Shown here piece after piece: positions 1 to 8,289 of a stretch of DNA of 64,000 bases. Below the pieces are notes generated by a model. That model was not told the DNA's origin and ran no database searches. It saw nothing but the letters and a program-made list of their open reading frames with translations. The stretch comes from Bacteroidetes bacterium 47-18 (lineage in GTDB: Bacteria > Bacteroidota > Bacteroidia > Chitinophagales > Chitinophagaceae): positions 1 to 64,000 of the forward strand of contig MKSF01000029.1 of assembly GCA_001897155.1 (NCBI GenBank), read 5' to 3'. Both the position numbers and the translations under genes were made by a program. Each line of letters begins with the position of its first letter. The first letter of the stretch is position 1.

Positions 1-496
1 TACCAAAGGTAAGAAAGAAATTGTAAGCAAATCACAACTCGGTTTAGATATTCTTATATTAACTCTTGGTTGTGTATTACCAAAGGTAAGAAAGAAATTG
101 TAAGCAAATCACAACCAAGATGTATCTGTTGTCCAACAGATCAACGTTGTGTATTACCAAAGGTAAGAAAGAAATTGTAAGCAAATCACAACCGTCAAAG
201 GTGATATCTGTATAGGTCACTGGTTGTGTATTACCAAAGGTAAGAAAGAAATTGTAAGCAAATCACAACGGACGCCCAGGTCGTTAAATATTGCGTATGG
301 TTGTGTATTACCAAAGGTAAGAAAGAAATTGTAAGCAAATCACAACATTGTGACGGAGACACTGATTTTCAGGAAGGTTGTGTATTACCAAAGGTAAGAA
401 AGAAATTGTAAGCAAATCACAACGGAAATCATTGCTGTTCAGGAGAAATATAGGTTGTGTATTACCAAAGGTAAGAAAGTGTAAGTAAATTACAAT
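1..496 (-). CRISPR. CRISPR array, type II-C-like, 47-bp repeat / 30-bp spacers
   Basis: Five identical 47-bp repeats start at 69, 146, 223, 300 and 377, preceded by a repeat cut by the window edge (1-38) and followed by a degenerate last repeat (454-496, 4-bp internal deletion plus substitutions). Six spacers are all exactly 30 bp, giving a strict 77-bp period. Repeat ends are GTTGTG...CACAAC. Read on the minus strand the repeat begins GTTGTGATTTGCTT, the start I know from Bacteroidota type II-C (Cas9) arrays, so crRNAs are inferred to be minus-strand. Each repeat carries TACCTTTG on that strand, a perfect TAnnTTTG element with TTTG 16 bp upstream, so each unit may have its own promoter as in Neisseria II-C arrays. 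No cas gene is in the window; cas9/cas1/cas2 would lie to the left. The decayed repeat marks the old end of the array. Confidence 0.97.
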
Positions 497-630
497 GATC
501 TTTCTAATATGCTTAGCAGAGCTTCGGTACCGGGCGGTAAGCCTGTATGGGAAAAATAAGGATACGTTGCTGTTCCATAAGCCAACGACCTCTAAGTAAA
601 ACAGGAGATTGTCTGTTTTCCCGGGTGCTG

Positions 631-1005
631 CTATTTTATAATTCGCTTAATATATTTCCTTGTTTCCTTTGCCTCACAAAGCTCCCGGCAACTTAAGCAA
701 GCCATATTAGCAGTAGCATCATAGCTACTCTCTTTGGGTATTCCCCTGTATGCTTTAATGCTTCTATCATAGTAGGAGTGTAAGCTGTCCATAACCTGTA
801 TTGATAGGTTCGTCATCTGAACAAAGTAGCTACCTGTATAGTCTTTATTATACGGATTATTAACATTACTATCAATAGCATTGTATTCTTCCTTTATGCA
901 ATAGTAATAAAGATAGCCTTTTGCATCTGCTGCCATTCTTTTTCTTGGAGCAAATGAAGAAAGAGAGATGATCATAAGCAGGCTTATTATTAATTGATTT
1001 CTCAT
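631..1005 (-). CDS. small exported protein of unknown function
   Basis: The 124-residue product starts with a short basic segment and a hydrophobic stretch (about residues 4-18) typical of a signal peptide, so it is probably exported. The rest is polar, with a CLSC motif near residue 104 that could hold a disulfide or metal. I do not recognise a family. It is transcribed leftwards toward the CRISPR array, and an AAAACAG/CTGTTTT hairpin at about 599-620 just past its end may terminate it. Confidence 0.6.
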   Translation of the reverse strand: MRNQLIISLLMIISLSSFAPRKRMAADAKGYLYYYCIKEEYNAIDSNVNNPYNKDYTGSYFVQMTNLSIQVMDSLHSYYDRSIKAYRGIPKESSYDATANMACLSCRELCEAKETRKYIKRIIK

Positions 1006-1063
1006 AATCAGGTATTGGTAATTTAAATTGTTTTGCTATTTATGATAATTGAAATAGGTAGCC

Positions 1064-1609
1064 TTATTTCTCATCAAAAACCCGCCGCTTAAATTGTTCA
1101 ATATCCAAGGACCTTATAAGCTGTGGTAAATTGTCAAAATAGCTGTGGTAGCCATATCCGCCATTTATCATTTCATTTAAAGCGTCTTCCTTGGACCAGC
1201 CGTGATATATTATCCTGTACAACGCTACTACGGTCCCGGTCCTGTCAGAGCCATGCCAGCAATGGATAAGCACTTTTCCTTTAGCCCGGGCAGTTGCTAT
1301 CACCTTAAAGATCTGCACCAAATCGCTTTCTGACATTCGGGCAGTCTTTACAGGCACATGAATCGGCTGTATGTTTGATTTGGAAACCTTGCGATTGTCT
1401 TTCCAATACCTCCTCAGGTTGATAACGGTAGTAAAACCCTCTTGCTCTAAAGCCTTAAACTCCCCGGCTTTCGGCTGTGCCGACCTGTACAGGATGCTAT
1501 CGACAGCATGAAAATTCCTGATCGGCAACTCTTGTGCTGCTGCACCCATTGGTAAGTGTAATAAGCAAAGGCATAAAAGCGCAAAAGAGTAATACATCCT
1601 GTATAACAT
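1064..1609 (-). CDS. secreted dual-specificity / tyrosine phosphatase-like protein
   Basis: The protein carries the Cys-phosphatase signature HCWHGSDRT (HCx5R, P-loop Cys followed by Arg six residues later), preceded by a hydrophobic strand and followed by a helix, as in the atypical dual-specificity phosphatase family. The general acid is not certain. The reading frame extends to a TTG at 1648, but an ATG at 1609 (or 1597) puts a clean signal peptide ending GAAAQ at the N-terminus, so I use 1609. It should act in the periplasm or outside the cell, where such enzymes hydrolyse phosphoesters. About 180 residues matches a single catalytic domain. It shares direction with the small exported gene downstream. 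Confidence 0.75.
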   Translation of the reverse strand: MLYRMYYSFALLCLCLLHLPMGAAAQELPIRNFHAVDSILYRSAQPKAGEFKALEQEGFTTVINLRRYWKDNRKVSKSNIQPIHVPVKTARMSESDLVQIFKVIATARAKGKVLIHCWHGSDRTGTVVALYRIIYHGWSKEDALNEMINGGYGYHSYFDNLPQLIRSLDIEQFKRRVFDEK

Positions 1610-1766
1610 CCCCTGGCTTGTTTTTGATATAAAAGCGTCCTCTTTCAATAATTTTTAGTTTAAATCATACCCAGGCATTGCCCGCTGGAAACTACGTGGT
1701 GTCTTATTATCAAAGATATAGAAAAGTTTCTTTGAGCTGTTGACGGATCGCTTTTTATAAGTCTCA

Positions 1767-1794
1767 GAAAGAACAGCTATAAGCAAATCACAAC
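1767..1794 (+). repeat. orphan CRISPR-repeat-like sequence (possible tracrRNA anti-repeat)
   Basis: The stretch ends with AAGCAAATCACAAC (1781-1794), identical to the last 14 bases of the plus-strand CRISPR repeat, and begins with AGAAAGAA, also in the repeat, separated by a diverged 7-base segment. With minus-strand crRNAs, a plus-strand copy could pair with the crRNA repeat, so this is either a tracrRNA anti-repeat with a central bulge or a decayed lone repeat. No clear nexus hairpin or terminator follows before 1890, which weakens the tracrRNA reading. Confidence 0.5.
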
Positions 1795-1892
1795 AACAAT
1801 TTTTCATATTACCCATAGCGTATATTTTCAATACTTAACTTTGCTTATCACTGCTTTTATTATTCACGTGATTTTAATCTATCCAGGCAATT

Positions 1893-2381
1893 ATGAGATT
1901 TTACCTGCTCCTCGCATGCTGTTTCTGTTTATCTTGCTCATTCAATGAGCGCAATGCTGAAAAGATTGAAACAAATGATTATTATTTGTTTTTTAATCCT
2001 GGATATTTTTCAAAGCAGGACGGCATCCAGAACGCTATTTTCCTTTTTATAAAGGAGCCGCCGGACGAATTTTCAGATCATATAAAGATTGCTGAAGAAG
2101 ATGTAAGCAGGTATGAAAAAATGGACCTGGAATACTACGCGGATTTGCGGGAATATGTGCTCAGGGACAGGTACACTGTCCTGGAACGGAAAAAGAATGA
2201 AAACAGTATCGTTTTTGTATATGAAAAACAGGCAGATCAGGAGTTCAAATTTAAAACTTATGAACAAATCTATTTTCACGAGGGAAAGGTATTCAGGCTT
2301 TCCTTTCATTCCATAGATCCCGGTTTTGATAAGCATTTTGAAAAGGCCCGGGAAGTATTGGAAAGCTTTCGCCTTAAATAA
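1893..2381 (+). CDS. predicted lipoprotein, unknown function
   Basis: The N-terminus (MRFYLLLACCFCLSCSF) is a lipoprotein signal peptide with a Cys at the end of the hydrophobic core, so the protein is probably anchored in the outer or inner membrane. The mature part of about 145 residues is charged, with alternating beta-like segments (YYLFFNPG, SIVFVYEK, VFRLSFHS). I do not recognise the family. It stands alone, preceded by the orphan repeat-like sequence and about 240 bp of AT-rich DNA. Confidence 0.65.
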   Translation: MRFYLLLACCFCLSCSFNERNAEKIETNDYYLFFNPGYFSKQDGIQNAIFLFIKEPPDEFSDHIKIAEEDVSRYEKMDLEYYADLREYVLRDRYTVLERKKNENSIVFVYEKQADQEFKFKTYEQIYFHEGKVFRLSFHSIDPGFDKHFEKAREVLESFRLK

Positions 2382-2659
2382 AGGCATCCCGGGACGGTAT
2401 GTGCCGGTTGGCTTACAATTATTCAGCTTATGCATTTATAAAGGCCCGGAAGACGATCTGGATTAAAAAGCAATCTTTCCCGGAGCAGGCCTGTATAAAT
2501 CCTGTCATATTTTTTTGTGTTAAAGTTTTATTATTAAATATATTATTTTATTTTTATGCCGGTAGCTGCAGGTTTGGTCGTTTTTGATGCAGCCATACCG
2601 GAAAGCAACTGAAACCCATTACACATATTATTGTTTTCATTAAAAAACACCCATCACCT

Positions 2660-3211
2660 ATGAAAAGATTGATCATTTCCGCCATGCTGGGGGCCGTGCT
2701 GTTGCCCTCCTGCCAGAAGAACAGTTTACACGGGACAATCGGAGACCCTCTTTCCCCACCGCCTTCTCCGGACGATGAGACTGTAAGCGCGCTGGATATT
2801 TACCGGCCATTGCCTGCCGGCTTTACCGCCCTTGAATACAAGTATAAGTACAGGAATAGTATAGAGGACGGCGCCTACCTGATGTGGTGCGAAGGTACGG
2901 GCAACAACTGTGCCAAGCTGAGCAACGGGGGCATAGCCATTAAAGCCGCCTCGAAGTATGCCAGCGATGTTATTGACAACCACCAGAGTGATAATACGGT
3001 TATCCCTGATTACTTTCTTTCCGGCAGCTGGTCCGAGCTGTTCCCCGAGCTGGAAAGCACGAATATACTGACCGACCTGCAAAATGGCACCCTGTCCCTG
3101 TATAAGCAGGAGAAAGCAGGAGATGATATCACATTCTTTGTGACCCTGGCCGGTGCCACGATAGATTCGGCGACAGATATCCTGTTTGTAAAAGAATTCA
3201 CGTTCGACTAA
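2660..3211 (+). CDS. predicted lipoprotein, unknown function
   Basis: The product (183 residues) starts with MKRLIISAMLGAVLLPSC, a textbook lipoprotein signal with the lipidated Cys at residue 18. A proline-rich linker (LSPPPSPDD) follows, then a globular region with two Cys (MWCEGTGNNC). No family recognised. It is the first of a co-directional group running to 5538 in which at least three products are lipoproteins, suggesting envelope functions. Confidence 0.65.
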   Translation: MKRLIISAMLGAVLLPSCQKNSLHGTIGDPLSPPPSPDDETVSALDIYRPLPAGFTALEYKYKYRNSIEDGAYLMWCEGTGNNCAKLSNGGIAIKAASKYASDVIDNHQSDNTVIPDYFLSGSWSELFPELESTNILTDLQNGTLSLYKQEKAGDDITFFVTLAGATIDSATDILFVKEFTFD

Positions 3212-3268
3212 AAAATACAGAGCGGTGCGGTAATGCCGTTACCGGTCTGTTTTCATAAATCCTATCCC

Positions 3269-4318
3269 ATGAATAAGACCATATTGTTCCTGATCTTATC
3301 CTTATGTATTTTTTGCATCCAATGTACCACCAATAGACCGGCCCTGAAGCTGGTACCTGCAGGGCAGGGCAGCCTAGTGCTGAATTATGATACCATACAA
3401 AAAGGTCCTACCCGGCTATTCGGCCTGCCCGGGGATACCACAACAGTGATGCTGTATTACCTGTGCAGCGCGGATTCCACAGTGAAGCGCCGGCGACTGT
3501 CCGACGGCGCAGTAACAGCGCTCTATAAATTACAGGGATCTGAGTATGGAGATATGTCACAGGTAGTGGATAAAGGAGATACCGCATTCCTGTTCCTGGC
3601 GAGCGCAGATATCATCGCCGTGGCGCCCGGGTGGCACAGGAAGTACCGGCTGCCCAAAATGGCGGGTAAAACATACCTGTTTCGCGTAGATGACCTGAAT
3701 GTGCACCAGGGCAGGGTGTTTATACAATATAGCGTAGCCACGCCGCCCAATTTCATTGATAAATACGTGGATGTGGTGCTGCCCCTGTATGATACTACGG
3801 ATGCTGCGCTGCGGTATTGCGGCGCCTACCCGGATATATACCGTAAGGGCGTGTTTTATTATACCAATGCCAGCAGGACATTTACAGGGAACGCATTGTA
3901 CTACCTGTTTGAAAAAAGCGATTCGCTGCAGGTCTATGATCCCGGAACGCTGGAGCCGGTTGCCGCCATACCGGTTTTTACGGATATATCGCGCGATGCA
4001 GCCGACCGGCCGTATGATGCGGCAAGGGCCCGAGACTTTGTGTACCTTAAAGAGTATGTCACCATTGCCGAATATAATGCCAGGATCTTCCAGACGCAGA
4101 CGGGCAACCAGTTGTATATGATCAAGCGGCTGCCCGCGGAGGATGCCGCTGACCCGATGCGGTACGTGGTAGGAAAGGTGAGGGATAACAGGTATATAGG
4201 ATATGCCGAATTACCTGCCGATTTTGATGCCTGGTGTCATTTTTTTTATAATAATACATTATATTATATTTCAACCCGGGATAAAGCATGGTACCAGTAC
4301 AGTATAGAAGAAATATAA
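3269..4318 (+). CDS. lipoprotein, possible beta-propeller (DUF4221-like)
   Basis: The frame opens at 3233, but the ATG at 3269 begins a clean lipoprotein signal peptide (MNKTILFLILSLCIFCIQC). The mature part of about 330 residues is rich in short beta strands ending in aromatic residues and contains repeated segments such as YLFRVDDLNVHQGRVFI and GNALYYLFEKSDSLQVYD, compatible with the six-bladed propeller lipoproteins (DUF4221 type) common in Bacteroidota. That assignment is by style only. Its end overlaps the next gene by 31 bp, suggesting translational coupling. Confidence 0.6.
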   Translation: MNKTILFLILSLCIFCIQCTTNRPALKLVPAGQGSLVLNYDTIQKGPTRLFGLPGDTTTVMLYYLCSADSTVKRRRLSDGAVTALYKLQGSEYGDMSQVVDKGDTAFLFLASADIIAVAPGWHRKYRLPKMAGKTYLFRVDDLNVHQGRVFIQYSVATPPNFIDKYVDVVLPLYDTTDAALRYCGAYPDIYRKGVFYYTNASRTFTGNALYYLFEKSDSLQVYDPGTLEPVAAIPVFTDISRDAADRPYDAARARDFVYLKEYVTIAEYNARIFQTQTGNQLYMIKRLPAEDAADPMRYVVGKVRDNRYIGYAELPADFDAWCHFFYNNTLYYISTRDKAWYQYSIEEI

Positions 4319-4758
4319 CAGCTATTGCCTGGATATTGTGCCTGCTGCTGACCGTGACATGCCGGAACAGGGATATAAGGCAGCAGGAACAGTACCGGCA
4401 GCTCTCGCTGATTGTGCCGGCAGCGGCGATGGACAGGTATGATAATTACCTGGTAGTGTTTCCTTTCCGCTGTGTGGGCTGCGTGGAGCATAAGCTGGAA
4501 GCCTGGATAGCGGAAACCGACAGCGCCGGACGGGCCGGAACGGTCATAGTGTATGATACTGCCTGGACATTGCATGGCAGGCTGAAAGCTGTCCCGGATC
4601 TCGCGGCTATTCACGCCGGGGCTGCCGATATAGAACGTGCTTTCCCCAGGCTGGCCAATATCTGTGTATTTAAGAAGGATATGCAAAAAGGGCTGCTGAA
4701 AGAGCAGGTGGTCAATGCGGACGATTCTTCCATCCTGTTTTACCTGGAAAATCTCTAA
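4288..4758 (+). CDS. predicted lipoprotein with CxxC motif
   Basis: The 156-residue product has an N-terminal hydrophobic stretch ending in LTVTC, a likely lipoprotein signal, although it is preceded by an unusually long basic start (MVPVQYRRN). The mature part contains FRCVGCVEH, a CxxC pair after a beta strand, which could be a degenerate thioredoxin-like site. In Bacteroidota, small thioredoxin-like lipoproteins often follow propeller lipoproteins, as here, where the start lies inside the end of the preceding gene. Function unknown. Confidence 0.55.
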   Translation: MVPVQYRRNITAIAWILCLLLTVTCRNRDIRQQEQYRQLSLIVPAAAMDRYDNYLVVFPFRCVGCVEHKLEAWIAETDSAGRAGTVIVYDTAWTLHGRLKAVPDLAAIHAGAADIERAFPRLANICVFKKDMQKGLLKEQVVNADDSSILFYLENL

Positions 4759-4797
4759 CGGCTCTATAGTTTATATCGGCTTTACCAGATCATTTAT

Positions 4798-5538
4798 ATG
4801 GAATACAGCAATTTTGAACGTTATGGTTACCTGTACCTGGAAGATTTCTTTCCTGAAGCTTTACTGCAATCCCTGGAAGGTATCATCTGTCCTTTTCACG
4901 AGCGATGGATGGCAGCGAATGAAGCAGGATATCGGAACGGGCTTATCAACAGCCATAGCCTGACCTCTGATAGCGCATTGACAGCGGAAGAGCGGCTGGC
5001 ACTCTTCAGGTTCCTGTCACAGGACCGTATCCTGGAGATCGTAAAGGCTGTTTTCCCGGGGAAAGCGCTCTTCCTGAATACGCAGCTTTTCTTTGACCCC
5101 AGCGATGGCACACAGCCGAATTACTGGCACCGTGATATCTAGTACACCGGGTTGAGCAGAGAGGAACAGCAGATGAATATCGAAAGCCGGAACGTGGTAC
5201 ATTTCCGTATACCGTTGCGGCCGGAAGCCGGCATAGAAGTAATACCCGGCACGCACCGGATATGGGACCTGCCGGAAGAGGAAGCCGTACGCCTGTCACT
5301 GAACGGTCATAAGCCTTCGGATGCTTTGCAACGTGGGCTGGCTATCCCGCTAAAGCGCGGTGATCTGCTGGTATTTTCAGCCAATATGGTCCACCGGGGA
5401 TTGTATGGCGGTGACCGCTTTGCATTTGATATCATTTTCTGCGATGATACGCCCGAGTTCAGCAATTTCATAGACCTCCGCAATCATCCTTCCGGGGAAG
5501 AGCTGGCATTCCTGAACCCGGCTGTTTTTATGTCATAG
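4798..5538 (+). pseudogene. phytanoyl-CoA dioxygenase (PhyH)-like gene interrupted by one amber codon
   Basis: One reading frame from the ATG at 4798 to 5538 is broken only by TAG at 5140-5142. Before it lies the family's iron-binding H-x-D (YWHRD), after it the second His (MVHRG) and the C-terminal core, so the whole double-stranded beta-helix is present in one frame. The context around the stop reads HRDI-stop-YTG; a Gln (CAG) would be a natural residue, making this a single C-to-T change. The PhyH family are Fe(II)/2-oxoglutarate oxygenases. The remainder shows no frameshift or decay, so the lesion looks recent, or the stop is a sequencing error or is suppressed. The downstream half could only start at a TTG (5152) and would lack two metal ligands. 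Confidence 0.75.
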
Positions 5539-5962
5539 TATATTTTATCCTGTTTAAAAGTTCCCTCATCTTTTCTCTAAGTGTCTATCTACTTACAGGC
5601 AACAACCTTTTATTACGGATGCCTCTCTGCTAGCCGGAGACGTCTTTTACTATAAGGGAACTGAGGGTGCTGGTCATTCCGAACGGATGTGGGGAATTTC
5701 TTATAATAATTTGTAACTTATAATGGCTTTGTTGCCTATATATAGATAGCCAGTTTTTTCTATATGGTGAAGATGCCGGCAGCAGCGGCTCCGGGGAAAC
5801 TGTATAGCAGCAGGTATTTCATCGTTTCTTTTTAGCCCGTTTGCTTTAAAGGTATGAAAAAGGCACCTTTCCCGGCATAAAAGCATGCGGTATGAAGAGT
5901 GGTCTTGCCGGTGCTGTTCCGGCTATTGTGCTATCTTTAAGGTCATTGCTGCCGGCCCCGTC
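5539..5962. other. intergenic region, no gene seen
   Basis: Some 420 bp between the broken dioxygenase gene and the convergent membrane-protein gene. A 61-codon open frame on the minus strand (5701-5886) has no recognisable features. I see no strong hairpin or repeat. Confidence 0.4.
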
Positions 5963-7411
5963 CTAATCAGCCATGCTTTTCCCGTCTTCCCTCCTTAGTA
6001 GGCTGTCCAGCCCGTAAATAATATGGTATTGTCCGGCTGTATCCAGGTTGAAATACCGGGCATTAAGATCCCGGTAAGGGCTTAATACCCCAAAGCAGGA
6101 ATGAAATTTACCGGCCGGTGGCTGCTCCAAGCCCGCACTTTCATCCGCTACCTTAAAGGTTACTGCCGTATCGTAGCCTGCCAGTACGGAATATAAAATG
6201 CTTTCAACGGGTAGGCCCCAGCTCATGATGAAATGGTTGTCAGCTTCCGCCGGTGGAGCAACAATGATCGCTTTATATATGTGCGCATTCCGAAGCTGCT
6301 CACAGATATGGGCCAGCCGTTCATACCTTTCATGGAAAAACGAGTAGGACCGGAGTATATAAGCTCCCTTGATAAGCATTACAGATGCTATACCGTATGT
6401 CAGCACCCTTCTTGACAGGGGAGTAGCCAGGGGGATGCAGCATAGGGGAGTAGCGATGATGAGCACCAGCGCCTGCCATTCGCTCTCCATATAAAAACGG
6501 AGATTCCTGTCATAAGCATCCGGGTAAACCAGGCAGACCAGGGCATAGTACCCCAAAACGGCGCCCAGGGTGATCACCATGTGAAAGTATTTTCTTTTCA
6601 CGACCAGCAGCGCCAGCGATGCAATTGCCAGCGGTATAGCCACCCAATGAATGGTCCTGAGGAGCTCCAGGAACGTCCTGGACTGCCCGGAGGAGAATGA
6701 TTCGATCGCTCTCAGCAGCGAGGCTTTCTGAACGCCATGGAGCTTCATCCCGTCATAGGAGGGGCCGCTGCTCAACTGGTACCTGATAAAGATCATTACG
6801 GCTATCAGGACAGAGTATATTATAAAGCTGCGTCGCTTTTCAGGCGGGAAGTCGGGAGCGCTCCGGGTATAGACCCACAGGAATACAAGCGGTATGGCGA
6901 CAATGAGATGGCTGCATACTGCGAGGGCCAGCCAAAGCACCAGCAGGATATGGGTACCCGCTTTTAATGTCCCCGCGGACCGGAATAAACCTATAAACAG
7001 CAGCATCCAGGCGATTCCCTGGTGCAGTTCGTTATTGGGCCAGTAAAACACATCAGAGGCAAACACTGTCAGGTACAATCCCAATAAGATGGTGAGCCAG
7101 TATTGCCTGAACCGGAAAGTAAGGATCAGCGCCGTAGCCAGGTAGAAAAGATAAAAGCTGAGGCTATAGGAGATCAGCACCGTCTTGAGTGAAAGCCCCA
7201 GGGAGTTTGCTATGAGCGGGAACATCTGGGAGATGAAGGCGCCATAGCGGAATTCGGCAAAGCTGAACGTTCCATTATTGATGATATTAAAGCCGATCCA
7301 GGCAGGATCCAGGAGGAGCATCCTTTCCCTGTAGGTAAAGGCAGCCAGCAGCGCCAACAGAAAGATAATAATGACGGAAAAGATGGCCAGGGGCCTGAGG
7401 TATTTGTACAT
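5963..7411 (-). CDS. polytopic membrane protein, unknown
   Basis: The 482-residue protein has about ten hydrophobic segments from residue 8 to about 370, followed by a soluble C-terminal part of roughly 110 residues. An acidic/aromatic loop (DVFYWPNNELHQG) follows the third or fourth segment. The layout, many helices with a C-terminal soluble part, resembles GT-C-fold glycosyltransferases or lipid-linked sugar enzymes, but the usual acidic motif in the first loop is not obvious, so I leave it unassigned. It stands alone on the minus strand. Confidence 0.65.
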   Translation of the reverse strand: MYKYLRPLAIFSVIIIFLLALLAAFTYRERMLLLDPAWIGFNIINNGTFSFAEFRYGAFISQMFPLIANSLGLSLKTVLISYSLSFYLFYLATALILTFRFRQYWLTILLGLYLTVFASDVFYWPNNELHQGIAWMLLFIGLFRSAGTLKAGTHILLVLWLALAVCSHLIVAIPLVFLWVYTRSAPDFPPEKRRSFIIYSVLIAVMIFIRYQLSSGPSYDGMKLHGVQKASLLRAIESFSSGQSRTFLELLRTIHWVAIPLAIASLALLVVKRKYFHMVITLGAVLGYYALVCLVYPDAYDRNLRFYMESEWQALVLIIATPLCCIPLATPLSRRVLTYGIASVMLIKGAYILRSYSFFHERYERLAHICEQLRNAHIYKAIIVAPPAEADNHFIMSWGLPVESILYSVLAGYDTAVTFKVADESAGLEQPPAGKFHSCFGVLSPYRDLNARYFNLDTAGQYHIIYGLDSLLRREDGKSMAD

Positions 7412-7502
7412 AATCTGTTTGTAGATCGGTATTACGTTAAAGAATGCGGGTGGCCGGCATTACGGCAGAAGAAAGGTGACGGGATCTATACGCCCGGGGA
7501 GG

Positions 7503-7910
7503 TTATGCGCCCTCATTGTTCTTTTCATCCTGCGCATCCCCGGGCTCCCATAGCTCTATGATATTGCCTTCAGGGTCCAGCACATGAACGAACTTACCGT
7601 AGTCGTATTCAGAAATATCGTCAATAACAGTCACCTGGTCCTTCTTTAACTGCTCTACCAGCGCGACGATATTTTCCACCCGGTAATTGATCATGAACGG
7701 CTTATCTGAAGGCTTGAAATAAGAGGTATCTTCCGGGAAGGCGCACCAGGCTGTAGAGCCTTTCCGGGCAGGATCATCAATATCCCGCCATTCAAATGTA
7801 GCCCCGTATGGGCCGGTAGCCAATCCAAGATTCCTGGCGTACCATTCGTTCATTTCCTGCGGGTTGCTGCATTTGAAGAAAACACCACCCAGTCCCGTTA
7901 CTTTTTTCAT
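7503..7910 (-). CDS. VOC family protein (glyoxalase/bleomycin-resistance fold)
   Basis: The 135-residue protein has two beta-alpha-beta-beta-beta modules of the vicinal oxygen chelate fold: an N-terminal GLGGVFFKCSNPQEMNEWYARNLGL and a C-terminal VHVLDPEGNIIELWEP. The Glu of NIIELWEP matches the usual metal ligand position. Members include glyoxalases, dioxygenases and resistance proteins, and substrate cannot be told from sequence. It is a single gene with its own start at 7910. Confidence 0.85.
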   Translation of the reverse strand: MKKVTGLGGVFFKCSNPQEMNEWYARNLGLATGPYGATFEWRDIDDPARKGSTAWCAFPEDTSYFKPSDKPFMINYRVENIVALVEQLKKDQVTVIDDISEYDYGKFVHVLDPEGNIIELWEPGDAQDEKNNEGA

Positions 7911-8289
7911 ATACGGTTTGTTGTGTAATTAGGAATATAAAAGGCTCTGCATATCCGTACCAGGGATAAACGCATAAACAAATATAAGGCTAAAAGCGAA
8001 TATTCCCGGTCAGCCGGTTCAGGTTTATTCCTGTAGCAGCTCAGCCTGTGATGCAGGGGCTTTATTGATGGTCCTGTAACCCGGTTTTGCTGCTGCTATT
8101 CTGATGCCGTAGAAGCTGGTAAGCCGGGTTCAGAAAGATGCTGCTTTCGCGTAGCTGGGTCGTGCCGTTCCGCCCGCCAGCTGCTGGATCATCCAGCAGC
8201 TGGAAAAACAGGCAAGGCCGGGATATTAGCCGATAAGCCTACCGAGGTATTTGAAATATTTGTATAATTTTACCGGATATAAAAAGACA
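7911..8289. other. intergenic region upstream of arr with a 27-nt perfect palindrome
   Basis: The gap between the divergent VOC and arr genes has no gene. At 8177-8203 lies a perfect inverted repeat (CCAGCTGCTGGAT, one base, then its complement) followed by AAAAAC. It may be a terminator-like hairpin or an operator for the arr gene. TTTG-containing sequence at 8249-8268 may hold the arr promoter, but no perfect TAnnTTTG is visible. Confidence 0.5.

Noticed and set aside
1-496. crRNA transcription on the plus strand
   Set aside because: The minus-strand repeat start GTTGTGATTTGCTT and the embedded TAnnTTTG element fit known Bacteroidota II-C arrays; the plus strand has neither.
497-630. A tracrRNA next to the array
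   Set aside because: AATAAGGAT at about 555 recalls a II-C tracrRNA tail, but no anti-repeat precedes it.
5701-5886. A 61-codon minus-strand frame
   Set aside because: No features of a real protein; surrounding sequence shows no promoter or start signal.
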